In this document: piece by piece, positions 1 through 8,729 of the stretch
How the letters are laid out: the number at the start of each line of letters is the position of its first letter
How positions within the stretch are numbered: position 1 is the first letter of the stretch
Assembly (NCBI GenBank): GCA_964455095.1
Contig: CAYVUV010000074.1
Coordinates: 1-14,272 of the forward strand
Source: CAYVUV01 sp964455095
Lineage (GTDB): Bacteria > Desulfobacterota > Binatia > HRBIN30 > CADEER01
Length of the DNA stretch: 14,272 nucleotides
Reading direction: 5' to 3'
Made by a program: the position numbers and the translations under genes
The notes under the pieces: model-generated
Database searches by the model: none
Told to the model about the DNA's origin: nothing
Seen by the model: the letters and a program-made list of their open reading frames with translations, nothing else

Positions 1-1169
1 TGTCCTAGCCAAGACTTGATCTGACGGACACGCCGCCTTACGCGGCCTTACTCACCGGTTCGGATGTCGGCTGAATCCGATCCAGCTGCTTATCGTACGC
101 GAGCGGTGCGCTCTCGATGAAGGTCTGCAGCGGGGTCTTGCCGTAGCAGTACTTGCCCGAGTGCGTGCGCTCGGCGTTGTAGAGGTCCATCCAGGCATCC
201 AGATCGGCCTGCAGCTGCTCGAGCGAGTGATACAACTTGCGCCGGAAGGCGCTCGCGTAGAACTCATTCTGGATGGTCTGATGGAACCGCTCGCAGATGC
301 CGTTGGTCTGCGGGCTCTTGGCCCTCGTTCGCGTGTGCTCGATGTTCTCCAGGTCGAGATACAGCGCGTACTCGTGCGACTCCCGGTTGCCGCAATACTC
401 GCTGCCCCGATCAGTGAGGATCCGCAGCAACGGCACGCCGTGCTCCTCGAAGAACGGCAGCACGCGATCGTTGAGCATGTCGGCAGCCGTGATCGCGTGC
501 TTGCGATCGTAGAGCTTGGCAAAGGCAAACTTGCTGTACGTGTCGATGAAGGTCTGCTGGTAGATCCGCCCGACGCCCTTGAGGTTGCCCACGTAGTAAG
601 TGTCTTGCGAGCCGAGGTAGCCGGGGTGCTCGGTCTCGATCTCGCCGTGCGCTTCTTTCTCCTGCTTGGCCTTCTCCAGTGCATGCACCTGATCCTCGGT
701 CAGGATGATGCCGTCCTGCGCGACTTTGGCCGACAACGCCTTGAGCCGCTGCTGAAACGTCTGCAGGTCGTGGCGCAGCCAGATCGTGCGCACACCGGCC
801 GGCGACACCGAGATGGCGCGCTTCTTCAGCTCGTTGGACACACGCACCTGGCCGTAGGCCGGTTGCTCCAGCGCGAACTCGACTACCGCTTGCTCGATCG
901 CCGGATCGGCCCGGTTCTTCAGGTTCGGCTTCTTGCGCGAGATCTCCGCCAGCGCCGTCTCGCCACCCGTCTCGTACAACTCCTTGAACCGGTAGAAGCT
1001 GTCTCGGCTGAACCCGAGCACCTTGCACGCCTCGGATACGCTGCCCAGCGTCTGCGCCAGTTTGAGCAACCCGAGCTTGTTCTTGATGATCTTCTGATCC
1101 TGAGTCATCTGACTTCTCCCTTGCACCCTGTTGGGGTAGGATATGTCAGATCAAGTCGTAGCTTCTACA
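1..1169 (-). mobile_element. IS481-family insertion sequence, apparently complete
   Basis: The element starts with TGT at base 1 and ends with ACA at 1169. Read inward, its two ends match at 20 of the first 25 bases, including a shared block GACTTGATCTGAC, so both terminal inverted repeats are present. It carries one minus-strand transposase gene. On its right it directly abuts, in frame, the coding sequence of an IS21-type istB that lacks its start, so it inserted into that gene. The left flank is outside the window, so the target duplication cannot be read. Confidence 0.85.
38..1108 (-). CDS. IS481-family transposase (DDE integrase fold)
   Basis: This gene encodes a DDE transposase of about 356 residues that cuts and joins the ends of its own element. 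The N-terminal third is a helix-turn-helix region containing SVSEACKVLGFSRDSFYRFK. The catalytic core follows: first Asp in QDTYYVGNLKG, second Asp in ILTDRGSEY, and the Glu in SPQTNGICERFHQTIQNEF. The C-terminus has the usual YNAERTHSGKYCYGKTPLQTF segment. I chose the ATG at 1108 because a GGGAG Shine-Dalgarno sequence lies about 7 bases upstream; a GTG at 1126 is an in-frame alternative. The frame has no stop or shift and all three catalytic residues are present, so it may be active. Family assignment comes from motif recognition; the exact IS name is unknown. Confidence 0.9.
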   Translation of the reverse strand: MTQDQKIIKNKLGLLKLAQTLGSVSEACKVLGFSRDSFYRFKELYETGGETALAEISRKKPNLKNRADPAIEQAVVEFALEQPAYGQVRVSNELKKRAISVSPAGVRTIWLRHDLQTFQQRLKALSAKVAQDGIILTEDQVHALEKAKQEKEAHGEIETEHPGYLGSQDTYYVGNLKGVGRIYQQTFIDTYSKFAFAKLYDRKHAITAADMLNDRVLPFFEEHGVPLLRILTDRGSEYCGNRESHEYALYLDLENIEHTRTRAKSPQTNGICERFHQTIQNEFYASAFRRKLYHSLEQLQADLDAWMDLYNAERTHSGKYCYGKTPLQTFIESAPLAYDKQLDRIQPTSEPVSKAA

Positions 1170-1170
1170 G

Positions 1171-1908
1171 CTCACCGCCATCCGCGATCAGCTCGATACG
1201 TTGCTCGATCAGGCCGCACGCGCCGAACTGAACCTGCGCGAGGCGCTTGCGATGCTGTGCACGGCCGAGGTCGCGCGCAAGGACGAGCGGCGCATTCAGA
1301 TGGGGATGTCGATTGCCAAGTTCCCCTGCGTGCGCACGCTGGAGGGCTTCGAGTACGACGCGCAGCCCTCGGTGGATCCGAAGCAGATCCGTGAGCTGGC
1401 CGTCTCGCGCTGGGTGGCCAACGGCGACAGCGTGCTGCTGCTCGGGCCACCGGGCGTGGGCAAGACGCATCTTGCCGTGGCTCTCGGGCGCGAGGCGATT
1501 GTGCGCGGGTACTCGACGCTGTTCGTGCCGGCCACGGGCCTCGTCACGCAACTGGCCCGGGCGCACGCCGAGGGTCGGCTCGAGGACAAGCTCATCCACT
1601 TCACCAAGCCCAAGCTGCTGATCGTCGACGAGCTCGGCTACCTGCCGTTCGAGGCCAACGCCGCGCACCTGTTCTTCCAGCTCGTCAGCCGCCGCTACGA
1701 GCGCGGCTCGATGCTGGTGACCAGCAACCGTTCGGTCGCCGAGTGGGGCGGCGTGTTCGGCGACGCGGTAGTCGCCACAGCGATCCTCGATCGGCTGCTA
1801 CACCACAGCCACGTCATCACGATTCGCGGCGATAGTTACCGGCTGCGAGCCAAGCGCCGCGCTGGCCTGGTTAACCAGGCCAGCGCAACACCGGCGCCGA
1901 TCAACTGA
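1171..1908 (+). pseudogene. istB: istB of IS21 element B, 5' end removed by IS481
   Basis: IstB is the AAA+ ATPase helper of IS21 transposition, which assembles on target DNA and stimulates the IstA transposase. The frame reads LTAIRDQLDTLLDQAARAEL from the IS481 junction onward. It contains Walker A (LLLLGPPGVGKTH), Walker B (LLIVDELGYLPF), a sensor segment (SMLVTSNRSVAEWG) and the IstB C-terminal LLHHSHVITIRGDSYR motif. By comparison with IstB proteins generally, only about 10 residues and the start codon are missing. A TTG at 1201 could still start a 235-residue product, but it would lack the N-terminal segment. There is no internal stop. The gene is convergent with the istA fragment at 1972-2558, so those two do not form one element. 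Confidence 0.85.
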
Positions 1909-1919
1909 TCATCAACCGA

Positions 1920-1964
1920 GGGGGTCAAATCTCGATGTCGTCAGGGGGTCAGTTCTCGGTGTCG
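1920..1964 (+). repeat. Tandem terminal repeats of IS21 element B
   Basis: Two 21-bp direct repeats start at 1920 and 1944, a 24-bp period. Each begins GGGGGTCA and contains TCTCG and TGTCG; they differ at three positions. IS21-family ends typically carry several such repeats as transposase binding sites, and these sit immediately inside the right terminus at 1971. Confidence 0.7.
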
Positions 1965-1971
1965 CTTGACA

Positions 1972-2558
1972 TCGCGCGAGGGGTTGAACAACCGCTCGGC
2001 CTCGGGCAGCACGACGCTTCCCGGGCGCTCGACGCGCAGGTGGGTTCGCAGCAGCGCCCGGGTGGCGTGATCCCGGATCTCGAGGTGGCGCTCGAAGACG
2101 CGCACGAGCACCTTGGTGCCGATGCGCGCCGGGCGCGCGGCGTAGCTGCTGTGATCGACCAGCACGCAGGTGTCGTCGCAGACGGTGCGAACCTGCTCGG
2201 TGAAGAACTGCATCGCGGTGGCGGGCAGCGCCAGCAGGTGGGGCCGCTCCTCCTCGAACATCGCCTGCACCTGGCGGCGGGTGTTGCCGTGGATGCGCGG
2301 CGCCGCCCACTTGGTCTCCCAGTGCTCGAGGAACTCGTTGTGCGCCTCGATGTTCTCGAAGCGCCGGCCCTTGAGCGCGGTGGCCTGGGTGTGGCCGATC
2401 GCGTTCTCGACGCTGCCCTTGCGGTTCGGATCCCTGACGCGCGCGGGGTCGGCGATCGCGCCGTAGTGCGCCAGCGTGGCGGCGTACACGGGGTTGAGCT
2501 CGGGCTCGTAGAGATCGGGCTTGGCGACGCCTTCCTTGAGGTTATCCAGCACGACGTA
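1972..2558 (-). pseudogene. istA: istA of IS21 element A, C-terminal catalytic fragment
   Basis: This is an interior to C-terminal piece of an IS21-family IstA transposase, about 195 codons. It begins at YVVLDNLKEGV, which holds the second catalytic Asp, and continues through ELNPVYAATLAHYGAIADPA. The catalytic Glu is in NRKGSVENAIGH, and the piece ends at PEAERLFNPSR. The upstream edge is the IS5 left terminus at 2559; the downstream edge is the end of element B. Upstream codons of the apparent reading frame belong to IS5, and the last residues before the stop are encoded by the end of element B. The first catalytic Asp is absent, so the fragment cannot be active. Its 5' portion lies at 7514-7858, but the two do not join directly: roughly 130-140 residues are missing between them. 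Confidence 0.85.
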
Positions 2559-2573
2559 GTCGGCCCTGCGAAA
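2559..2573 (+). repeat. IS5 copy 1 left terminal inverted repeat
   Basis: GTCGGCCCTGCGAAA is identical to the reverse complement of 7499-7513 and to the end of the second IS5 copy at 13752-13766. Confidence 0.9.
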
Positions 2574-2698
2574 CGTCGCAAAGCCGCGCCAATGCTTGGT
2601 TTCCGTTCCATCACGGGTGGCGTGAACTCCCGGAAACTGCTGTAATCGCCTGCAGAATCCGGGAGTTTTCCGCAGCGAGTCGATGGAGGTTTTGCGCA

Positions 2699-3220
2699 TT
2701 GGCCACCGATGATTTCTTCCGCAGCCGCCTCGATCAGATGATCGATCTTCGCCACCCGCTTGCCGTGCTCGCGCAGCGCATGCCGTGGCAGAGAATCGAA
2801 GCCGCACTTGCTCCGGCGTTGGCGCACAAGAACCGCGCGGGCACGCGCGTCGATGACGTCGATCTCTTCGGCCCGAGCGCGCAGCTCGTTGCGGCGGGCG
2901 TGAGCGCCGCGGGACGGCCGCGCCTGTCGATTCGTCTGATGGCGTCGCTGCTGTACCTGAAGCACGCGTTCAACCTGAGCGACGAGGAACTGGTTGAGCG
3001 CTGGGCGGAGAACGTGCAGTGGCAGTACTTCAGCGGCAACGAGTACTACGAGCCTCGGCCGCCGTGCGATGCGACGCAGATCGGCCGCTTCCGTACCGCA
3101 ATCGGTGAGGCCGGGGTCGAGGAGTTGCTCAAGGCAACGATCGACACGGCGGTAGCAACGAAGGCAGTGCGCCCGAACGAGTTCGAACGCGTGATCGTGG
3201 ATTCGACAGTCCAGGTGTGA
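2699..3220 (+). pseudogene. IS5-family transposase, N-terminal part (split by element C)
   Basis: This is the first 172 residues of an IS5-family DDE transposase. It includes FFRSRLDQMIDLRHPLAVL, the segment RPRLSIRLMASLLYLKHAF, and the first catalytic Asp (about residue 168) in VIVDSTVQ. The start is a TTG at 2699 with GGAGG about 8 bases upstream; I saw no better ATG in frame before the conserved region. After VQ the frame runs into element C and stops at TGA 3218-3220. The rest resumes at 6548. With element C and one CCAGG removed, the two halves make one frame of 488 codons plus stop, so the element was probably intact before the insertion. Confidence 0.9.
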
Positions 3221-3252
3221 GTGACTGCCAAGAAGCGCGGCTATTTGCCGCG
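3211..3252 (+). repeat. Target duplication (CCAGG) and left 37-bp inverted repeat of IS21 element C
   Basis: CCAGG at 3211-3215 is repeated at 6543-6547. The terminal inverted repeat occupies 3216-3252, starts TGTGAGTG, and matches the reverse complement of 6506-6542 at 32 of 37 positions. Its inner half is a small dyad, CGCGGC-TATTT-GCCGCG, at 3236-3252. Confidence 0.93.
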
Positions 3253-3578
3253 AATCGCGAACCGACGTCGCCGATGACATCGGTTCTGTCTTTGAGTTTC
3301 TATCTCTGACGTCCTCCGGGGCGCCCGCAGGGCGCCCCCCGGAAGGATCGGCGAGCAGCATCGAGTGCTGTTGCGCGGTGTCGCCTGAACGGATCGACGC
3401 GGCGGATACTTCGGCCAACCGAAGTAAAGCAAGCGCGGCGACGCCTGTTCCTGGCAGTCCGGACGCCGCCGCGCCCCACCCGCGGGAGCCCTTGTGGGCT
3501 TGCCTCGTAGGCGCGAGCAAGTATTGCATCGAGCGCCCGCGGCGTCCATCGCACTTCGGTTCTTCGCCGAGGTGCCCG
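3253..3578 (+). other. Leader of IS21 element C with two strong hairpins
   Basis: I see no convincing gene in this stretch of about 325 bases. A frame is open from 3378 into the downstream gene, but that part does not look like protein. Two dyads are visible. At 3259-3286, GAACCGA pairs with TCGGTTC and the stem continues after one mismatch. At 3315-3342, GGGGCGCCC-GCA-GGGCGCCCC has flanking TCC/GGA pairing. Neither is followed by a T-tract, so they are not standard intrinsic terminators. They could insulate the element from outside transcription or shape the leader RNA. Confidence 0.55.
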
Positions 3579-4032
3579 ATGAGCGAGGCGGGGCGGCTGT
3601 TCGTGTGCGCGCGTTGCCGCACGCAGGTGGTGCTGTGCTCGCGCTGCGATCGCGGCAATGTCTACTGCGGCCCGGCCTGCTCGCAGATCGTGCGACGCAC
3701 CTCGATGCGCGAGGCCGGACGGCGCTACCAGTCGAGCCGTGCGGGGCGCTTCGCCCATGCCGCCCGGGCACGGCGCTATCGCGCGCGCCGCAAGAACGTG
3801 ACGCATCTGGGTTCCGCCGCGGCGGGCACCGATGCTCTACTGCCTGCCGAGACGACGCCGCCGCAAGCGGCGCACGACGCGACACCCGAGCCCGAACCTT
3901 TGCACCGTGACGACGCGGACGTGCCGCGCTGCAGCCAGTGCGGTGCCGAGCGTGCGCAAGCGGTGCGCCAGGGATGGCTGCGGCGTCGCTGCCGGATCGC
4001 CTCGGCCCGAGCCGGCCCACGCTGGAGCTTCG

Positions 4033-4046
<14 letters not shown>
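3579..4046 (+). CDS. Cys-rich (zinc-ribbon-like) accessory protein of IS21 element C
   Basis: This gene encodes a 155-residue basic protein of unknown function. The N-terminus has a regular Cys pattern: C10-x2-C13, C20-x2-C23, C30-x3-C34, within RLFVCARCRTQVVLCSRCD, as expected for a small zinc-binding fold. An Arg-rich central segment (residues 53-72) could contact nucleic acid. A further CxxC (C118, C121) lies in the C-terminal third. The ATG at 3579 was chosen because GAGGTG lies about 5 bases upstream and the Cys motif begins directly after it. Its 3' end overlaps the istA start by 14 bp. From memory, similar Cys-rich ORFs precede istA in some proteobacterial IS21-like elements; I could not check this. 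A regulatory or end-binding role is inference. Confidence 0.65.
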
Positions 4047-5515
<1,469 letters not shown>

Positions 5516-5535
<20 letters not shown>

Positions 5536-6274
5536 CGAGCTGCGCGAGCGCGCGCAGGCGCTGCGCCTGAACGGGGTGCTCGCGCACTGGGACGAGGCCT
5601 GCGGACAGCCCTGGCTCGTGCAGCTCGTGCAGTGGGAGGACGACGAGCGGGCCCGACGCAGCATGGAGCGGCGCATGCGCCGCGCCGCCATCGGCGCCTT
5701 CAAGCCGATCGCCGACTTCGACTGGAGCTGGCCCACGGCGTGCGACCGGGCGGCCATCGAGGAGTTGCTCGGCCTGCAGTTCATGGCCGAGGCCGTCAAC
5801 GCCGTGCTCATCGGCCCCAACGGCATCGGCAAGTCCACGATCGCGCGCAACCTCGCGCACCGCGCGCTGGCCGCCGGGCACACGGTGCTGTTCGTCAACG
5901 CGGGCGTCCTGCTGAGCGAGCTTGCCGCGCTCGACAGCGCCTCAGTCTTGAGCCGGCGTCTGCGCCACTACGCCGGCATCGATCTGCTGTGCATCGACGA
6001 GGTCGGCTACCTCTCCTACTCCAACCGCTACGCCGACCTGCTGTTCGAGCTCGTGAGCCGACGCTACGAACGCAAAAGCACCGTCGTCACCACCAACAAG
6101 GCCTTCGCCGACTGGCATGAGGTGTTCCCCAACGCCGCCTGCGTCGTCTCGCTGATCGATCGGCTGGTGCATCACGCCGAGATCATCGCCCTCGAGGGCG
6201 AGTCCTGGCGCCTCAAGGAAGCCAAGGAGCGTGCCGCGCGTCAGCAGCGGCGGCGCTCGGGCAAGAAGCGATGA
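5516..6274 (+). CDS. istB: IstB transposition helper ATPase of IS21 element C
   Basis: This gene encodes a 252-residue AAA+ ATPase that selects and remodels target DNA for IstA. An N-terminal helical region (RAQALRLNGVLAHWDEA) is followed by Walker A at residues 100-108 (GPNGIGKST), Walker B with D161/E162 in LLCIDEVGYLSY, a sensor-type STVVTTNKAFADWHEVF and the C-terminal LVHHAEIIALEGESWRLKEA motif. The ATG at 5516 was chosen because AGGAG lies 11 bases upstream and the start overlaps the istA stop by 20 bp; two upstream in-frame ATGs (5489, 5492) have a poorer context. The stop overlaps the next ATG by four bases. It is only distantly similar to the istB of element B at 1171-1908, so the two elements belong to different subgroups. 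Confidence 0.95.
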
Positions 6275-6474
6275 GGCGACGCGCCCCTGCCTGCAGCCTC
6301 TCGTCGCCGGACCTGACCCCCGAGCAGGCGCTCGCCGTGTTCGAGTTCCTCGACGTGCTGCGCGACGAGATCTGGCGGCTCTACCGCAACGACATCCAGG
6401 CCGCGCTGCGCGAGCAGACCACCCGTCACGATCCTCGGCAACTGCGTCTGGATCACATCGAGCCGCCGTTCTGA
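6271..6474 (+). CDS. Small conserved-looking ORF following istB in element C
   Basis: This is a 67-residue ORF of unknown function. Its ATG overlaps the istB stop (ATGA), so it is probably translated by coupling. After a basic, low-complexity start (about residues 1-12), residues 13-50 (LTPEQALAVFEFLDVLRDEI and after) are predicted helical and acidic-amphipathic, and the tail ends RLDHIEPPF. The coupled position inside the element boundaries, and a sequence that looks like folded protein, argue that it is real. It may be a third transposition factor or an IstB-binding peptide, but that is inference. Nothing else in the 68 bases between its stop and the right terminus looks coding. Confidence 0.6.
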   Translation: MRRRAPACSLSSPDLTPEQALAVFEFLDVLRDEIWRLYRNDIQAALREQTTRHDPRQLRLDHIEPPF

Positions 6475-6505
6475 GCCTCGCCTCGCTCGCATCCGCGCGC
6501 TACTC

Positions 6506-6547
6506 CGCGGCAAATATCCGCGCTTCCTCGCAGCCACTAACACCAGG
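6506..6547 (-). repeat. Right 37-bp inverted repeat of IS21 element C and second CCAGG
   Basis: Bases 6506-6542 are the reverse-complement partner of 3216-3252 (32/37 identical, outermost bases TGTTAGTG). They are followed by CCAGG at 6543-6547, the second copy of the target duplication. Confidence 0.93.
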
Positions 6548-7497
6548 AGAAGGCGATCGCGTTTCCGACGGATAGCCGCTTGCTGGAGATCGCACGACAC
6601 AAGGTCGTCACGGCAGCGAAGTCCGCCGGCATCGCGCTGAAGCAGACCTTCGCGCGCGAAGGCAAGGCGCTGCGCCGGCGCGCCGGCGGCTACGCGCATG
6701 CAAAGCAGTACAAGCGGCTGCGTCGCGTACTCAAACGCCAGCGCACGGTGCTGGGCATCGTACTGCGCGAGGTGCAGCGCAAGATCGCCTCGGCGACGAC
6801 CGAATCGGGCGCAACGCTGCACCGGTTGCAGACGCTGATGGAACGTGCAGAGCGCATTCGCAGGCAGCAACCGAAGGACAAGAACAAGCTCTACGCGATG
6901 CACGCTCCGGAAGTCGAATGCATCGGCAAGGGCAAAGCGCGCCAGCCCTACGAGTTCGGTGTGAAGGCGAGCATCGCCGTCACGCATCGACGCGGATTGA
7001 TCGTCGGAGCACGCGCCTTCCCGGGCAACCCGTACGACGGGCACATCCTGTCGGCGCAGCTCGAGCAGACGAACATTCTTCTCGAAGACGTCGGACGTAC
7101 ACCGAAACAGGTCGTCGTCGATCTCGGCTATCGCGGTGTCGATGCGGACAACCCCGGTGTGGAGATCATCCATCGGGGTCGGTTCAAGTCGATGACGAAC
7201 CAGCAACGGCGGTGGCTCAAGCGCCGCCAGGCGATCGAGCCGGCGATCGGGCACCTGAAGGCCGATCACCGGATGAACCGATGCTGGTTGGCGGGCAGTC
7301 TGGGCGATGCGCTGCATGCGGTGCTGTGTGCGGCTGGCTACAACCTGCGCTGGCTGCTGCGAGCGGTCGTCCGCGGGCGCATCGGGCGACTTTTTTTCGC
7401 CTTGTGGTCGACGACGTTGCAGCTGCTTCTCGCCGTATCGGAGATGCTGTCGCCGTCAGGCATGCGCCCGGGGTCGACCACGGCGATGGTCGGCTGA
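6548..7497 (+). pseudogene. IS5-family transposase, C-terminal part (split by element C)
   Basis: This continues the frame begun at 2699. After the CCAGG the codons read (E)KAIAFPTDSRLLEIARHKVV, giving VDSTVQ-E-KAIAFPTD when rejoined, a typical IS5-family motif. A basic helical segment follows (KQYKRLRRVLKRQRTVLGIV). Next come MHAPEVECIGKGKARQPYEFG, the second catalytic Asp in VVVDLGYRGVD, and the catalytic Glu in RRQAIEPAIGHLKADHRMNR. The stop lies 16 bp before the element end. The protein is nearly identical to copy 2 at the right edge of the window, but the last dozen residues differ completely. Without its N-terminal half this part has no catalytic role. Confidence 0.9.
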
Positions 7498-7498
7498 A

Positions 7499-7513
7499 TT
7501 TCGCAGGGCCGAC
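7499..7513 (-). repeat. IS5 copy 1 right terminal inverted repeat
   Basis: This is the perfect 15-bp reverse complement of 2559-2573. The transposase stop codon is immediately inside it, at 7495-7497. Confidence 0.9.
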
Positions 7514-7858
7514 GTTGTAGTGCCCCTCGAACCCGAACTGGTCCACGAGGTCCTGGTAGATCGCGGTGGCGTTGCGGCGCAGCCGCAGTTGCGCTTCGAT
7601 GAACTCACGGTGCGGCTCGCACAGCGACACCGTCACGCCGAGGCTGGCCGCGGGCGCCGGTGGCCAGGGTGGAGGAGTTCGAGCGGCCGGACCGGTGGCC
7701 ACCCCGGGGGAGTTTGCCGGCTCGGCGGCCAGGCGCTTCTGAAAGTTGCGGATCGTCTTGCGGTCGATCCCCGTGACCCGGGCGATCTCGCGCTGACCAA
7801 CGTTCTGCGCCAGCAGCGTGCGCAGCGTCGTCTGTAGGTGCGGCTTCAAGGCGTTCAC
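7514..7858 (-). pseudogene. istA: istA of IS21 element A, N-terminal fragment
   Basis: This fragment encodes the first 115 residues of an IS21-family IstA, cut off by the IS5 right end after DLVDQFGFEGHYN. It holds the N-terminal helix-turn-helix (QNVGQREIARVTGIDRKTIR) and a second DNA-binding segment (AQLRLRRNATAIYQDLVDQF), separated by a Pro/Ala-rich linker at about residues 46-72. The GTG at 7858 sits directly on an AGGAG, which is too close; the TTG three codons later (7849) has better spacing and may be the true start. The catalytic core is not present. The C-terminal fragment is at 1972-2558 on the other side of the IS5 copy. The native sequence expected between them, including the first catalytic Asp, is absent from the window. 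Confidence 0.85.
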
Positions 7859-7955
7859 TCCTGTTCCCCCTCGCGTGAGGGGCAGAAAGGTACGCCTCGC
7901 CCGGTGCCCGCCGGGCTCGCCCAGAGTTAACCGTTAACCCTGCGGCGCAGCTCGG

Positions 7956-8729
7956 TCAGGTGGAGGAGTTTGGGTGGCCATAAGTGGAGGAGTCTGGCCG
8001 GCCGCCGGGGGTCAGGTGTGCCAGGCCTGCACGCTCCAGTAAGGAAATCTGCGCCAGCGCGGCCCGTGTCGAGCCGTCGTAGAGAATACGGCCGTCCTCC
8101 CCCAACATCACGCAGCGTTCGCCCAGTTCCGGGGCGAGCGACAGGTTGTGGGTGGCAACGACCAATGTCTTGCGCGAGTGGATCAGGGAGTCGATCAGCC
8201 AACCGACAGTAGCCGGGTCCAGGCTCGCCGAGGGTTCGTCGAGCAACATCACCTCCGGATTGAGCGTCAGCAGGCTCGCGAGTGCCACCTTCTGCTTCTG
8301 ACCCCCCGAAAGCTGGAACGGCGCCTTGTCGAGCAGTCGGTCGAGCCTGAGTTGGCGACTCCACCGTGTCATGCGCTCCTCGACATCCGGCAAGCCGAGT
8401 TGGCGCAGGCCGTAAGTGAGTTCCTCTCTTACCGTGGGATTGAACAGCATCGCCTCCGGATGCTGGAAGAGCAATACGCAGGCTCGACGGAATTCACGGG
8501 CATTTGTCCGCTTCCTCAGGTACGCGCGGTCGAGTACACGTCCGCGCCAGCGCACCTCCCCCGCGCTCGGCTCGACCAGGCCATTGAGTATCTTCAGCAG
8601 GGTCGACTTGCCGCAACCGTTCGCGCCAAGCAGGACCACCTTTTCGCCCTCGGCGATGTGCAGATTGATGTCGTGGAGCAAGGTCGACTCGCCCGGCCAC
8701 GCAAAAGCGACTTTGCGCAATTCAATCAT
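7956..8729 (-). CDS. nikO: ECF-type nickel/cobalt transporter ATPase (NikO/CbiO), C-terminal tail altered
   Basis: This gene encodes a 257-residue cytoplasmic ATPase that powers the transporter with NikQ and NikM. All ABC motifs are present: Walker A at 35-43 (GANGCGKST), Q-loop Q89 in LLFQHPEAMLF, signature LSGGQKQ at 140-146, Walker B with D164/E165 in VMLLDEPSASLD, and switch His194 in VATHNLSLA. The ATG at 8729 overlaps the nikQ stop by 8 bp, implying coupling; an upstream in-frame ATG at 8756 lies within nikQ and is unlikely. The last 15 or so residues (about GRPDSSTYGHPNSST) and the stop codon are supplied by the end of IS21 element A, so the native C-terminus has been replaced. The catalytic domain is complete, so function may be retained. 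Confidence 0.92.
   Translation of the reverse strand: MIELRKVAFAWPGESTLLHDINLHIAEGEKVVLLGANGCGKSTLLKILNGLVEPSAGEVRWRGRVLDRAYLRKRTNAREFRRACVLLFQHPEAMLFNPTVREELTYGLRQLGLPDVEERMTRWSRQLRLDRLLDKAPFQLSGGQKQKVALASLLTLNPEVMLLDEPSASLDPATVGWLIDSLIHSRKTLVVATHNLSLAPELGERCVMLGEDGRILYDGSTRAALAQISLLERAGLAHLTPGGRPDSSTYGHPNSST
7961..8000 (-). repeat. Left-end repeats of IS21 element A
   Basis: Two copies of GTGGAGGAGT(T/C)TGG lie about 24 bp apart, within 7960-7997. A further related block (GGTGGAGGAGTTCGAGCGG) lies at about 7670-7689 inside the istA coding region. Such repeats mark the termini of IS21-family elements. Here they also form the 3' end of nikO. Confidence 0.55.

Larger units (their letters stand above)
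1170..1971 (+). mobile_element. IS21-family element B, right part (interrupted by IS481)
   Basis: This is the right part of an IS21-family element: a 5'-truncated istB and then a right terminus with two tandem imperfect repeats. Read from outside, the end begins TGTCAAGCGACACC at 1971, the TGT start typical of this family. It inserted into the 3' part of the istA of element A, whose reading frame stops matching IstA at base 1972. The istA of element B should lie left of the window, beyond the IS481 copy. Confidence 0.75.

Noticed and set aside
161..1231. 356-codon plus-strand frame opposite the IS481 transposase
   Set aside because: Antisense shadow of a gene with intact DDE motifs. Its protein is Leu/Val/Arg-rich without domains and it crosses the IS boundary.
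1171..2558. istB at 1171-1908 and the istA fragment at 1972-2558 as one IS21 operon
   Set aside because: They are on opposite strands and converge. IS21 genes run istA then istB on the same strand, and a TGT-type terminus with tandem repeats separates them.
1949..3658. 569-codon minus-strand frame crossing element A, IS5 and element C
   Set aside because: It spans three element boundaries and is out of frame with the istA fragment it overlaps, so it is an accident of base composition.
7926..7938. GTTAACCGTTAAC as a protein-binding or attachment site
   Set aside because: It is a short direct repeat of GTTAAC inside the end region of element A, with no second copy or partner found.
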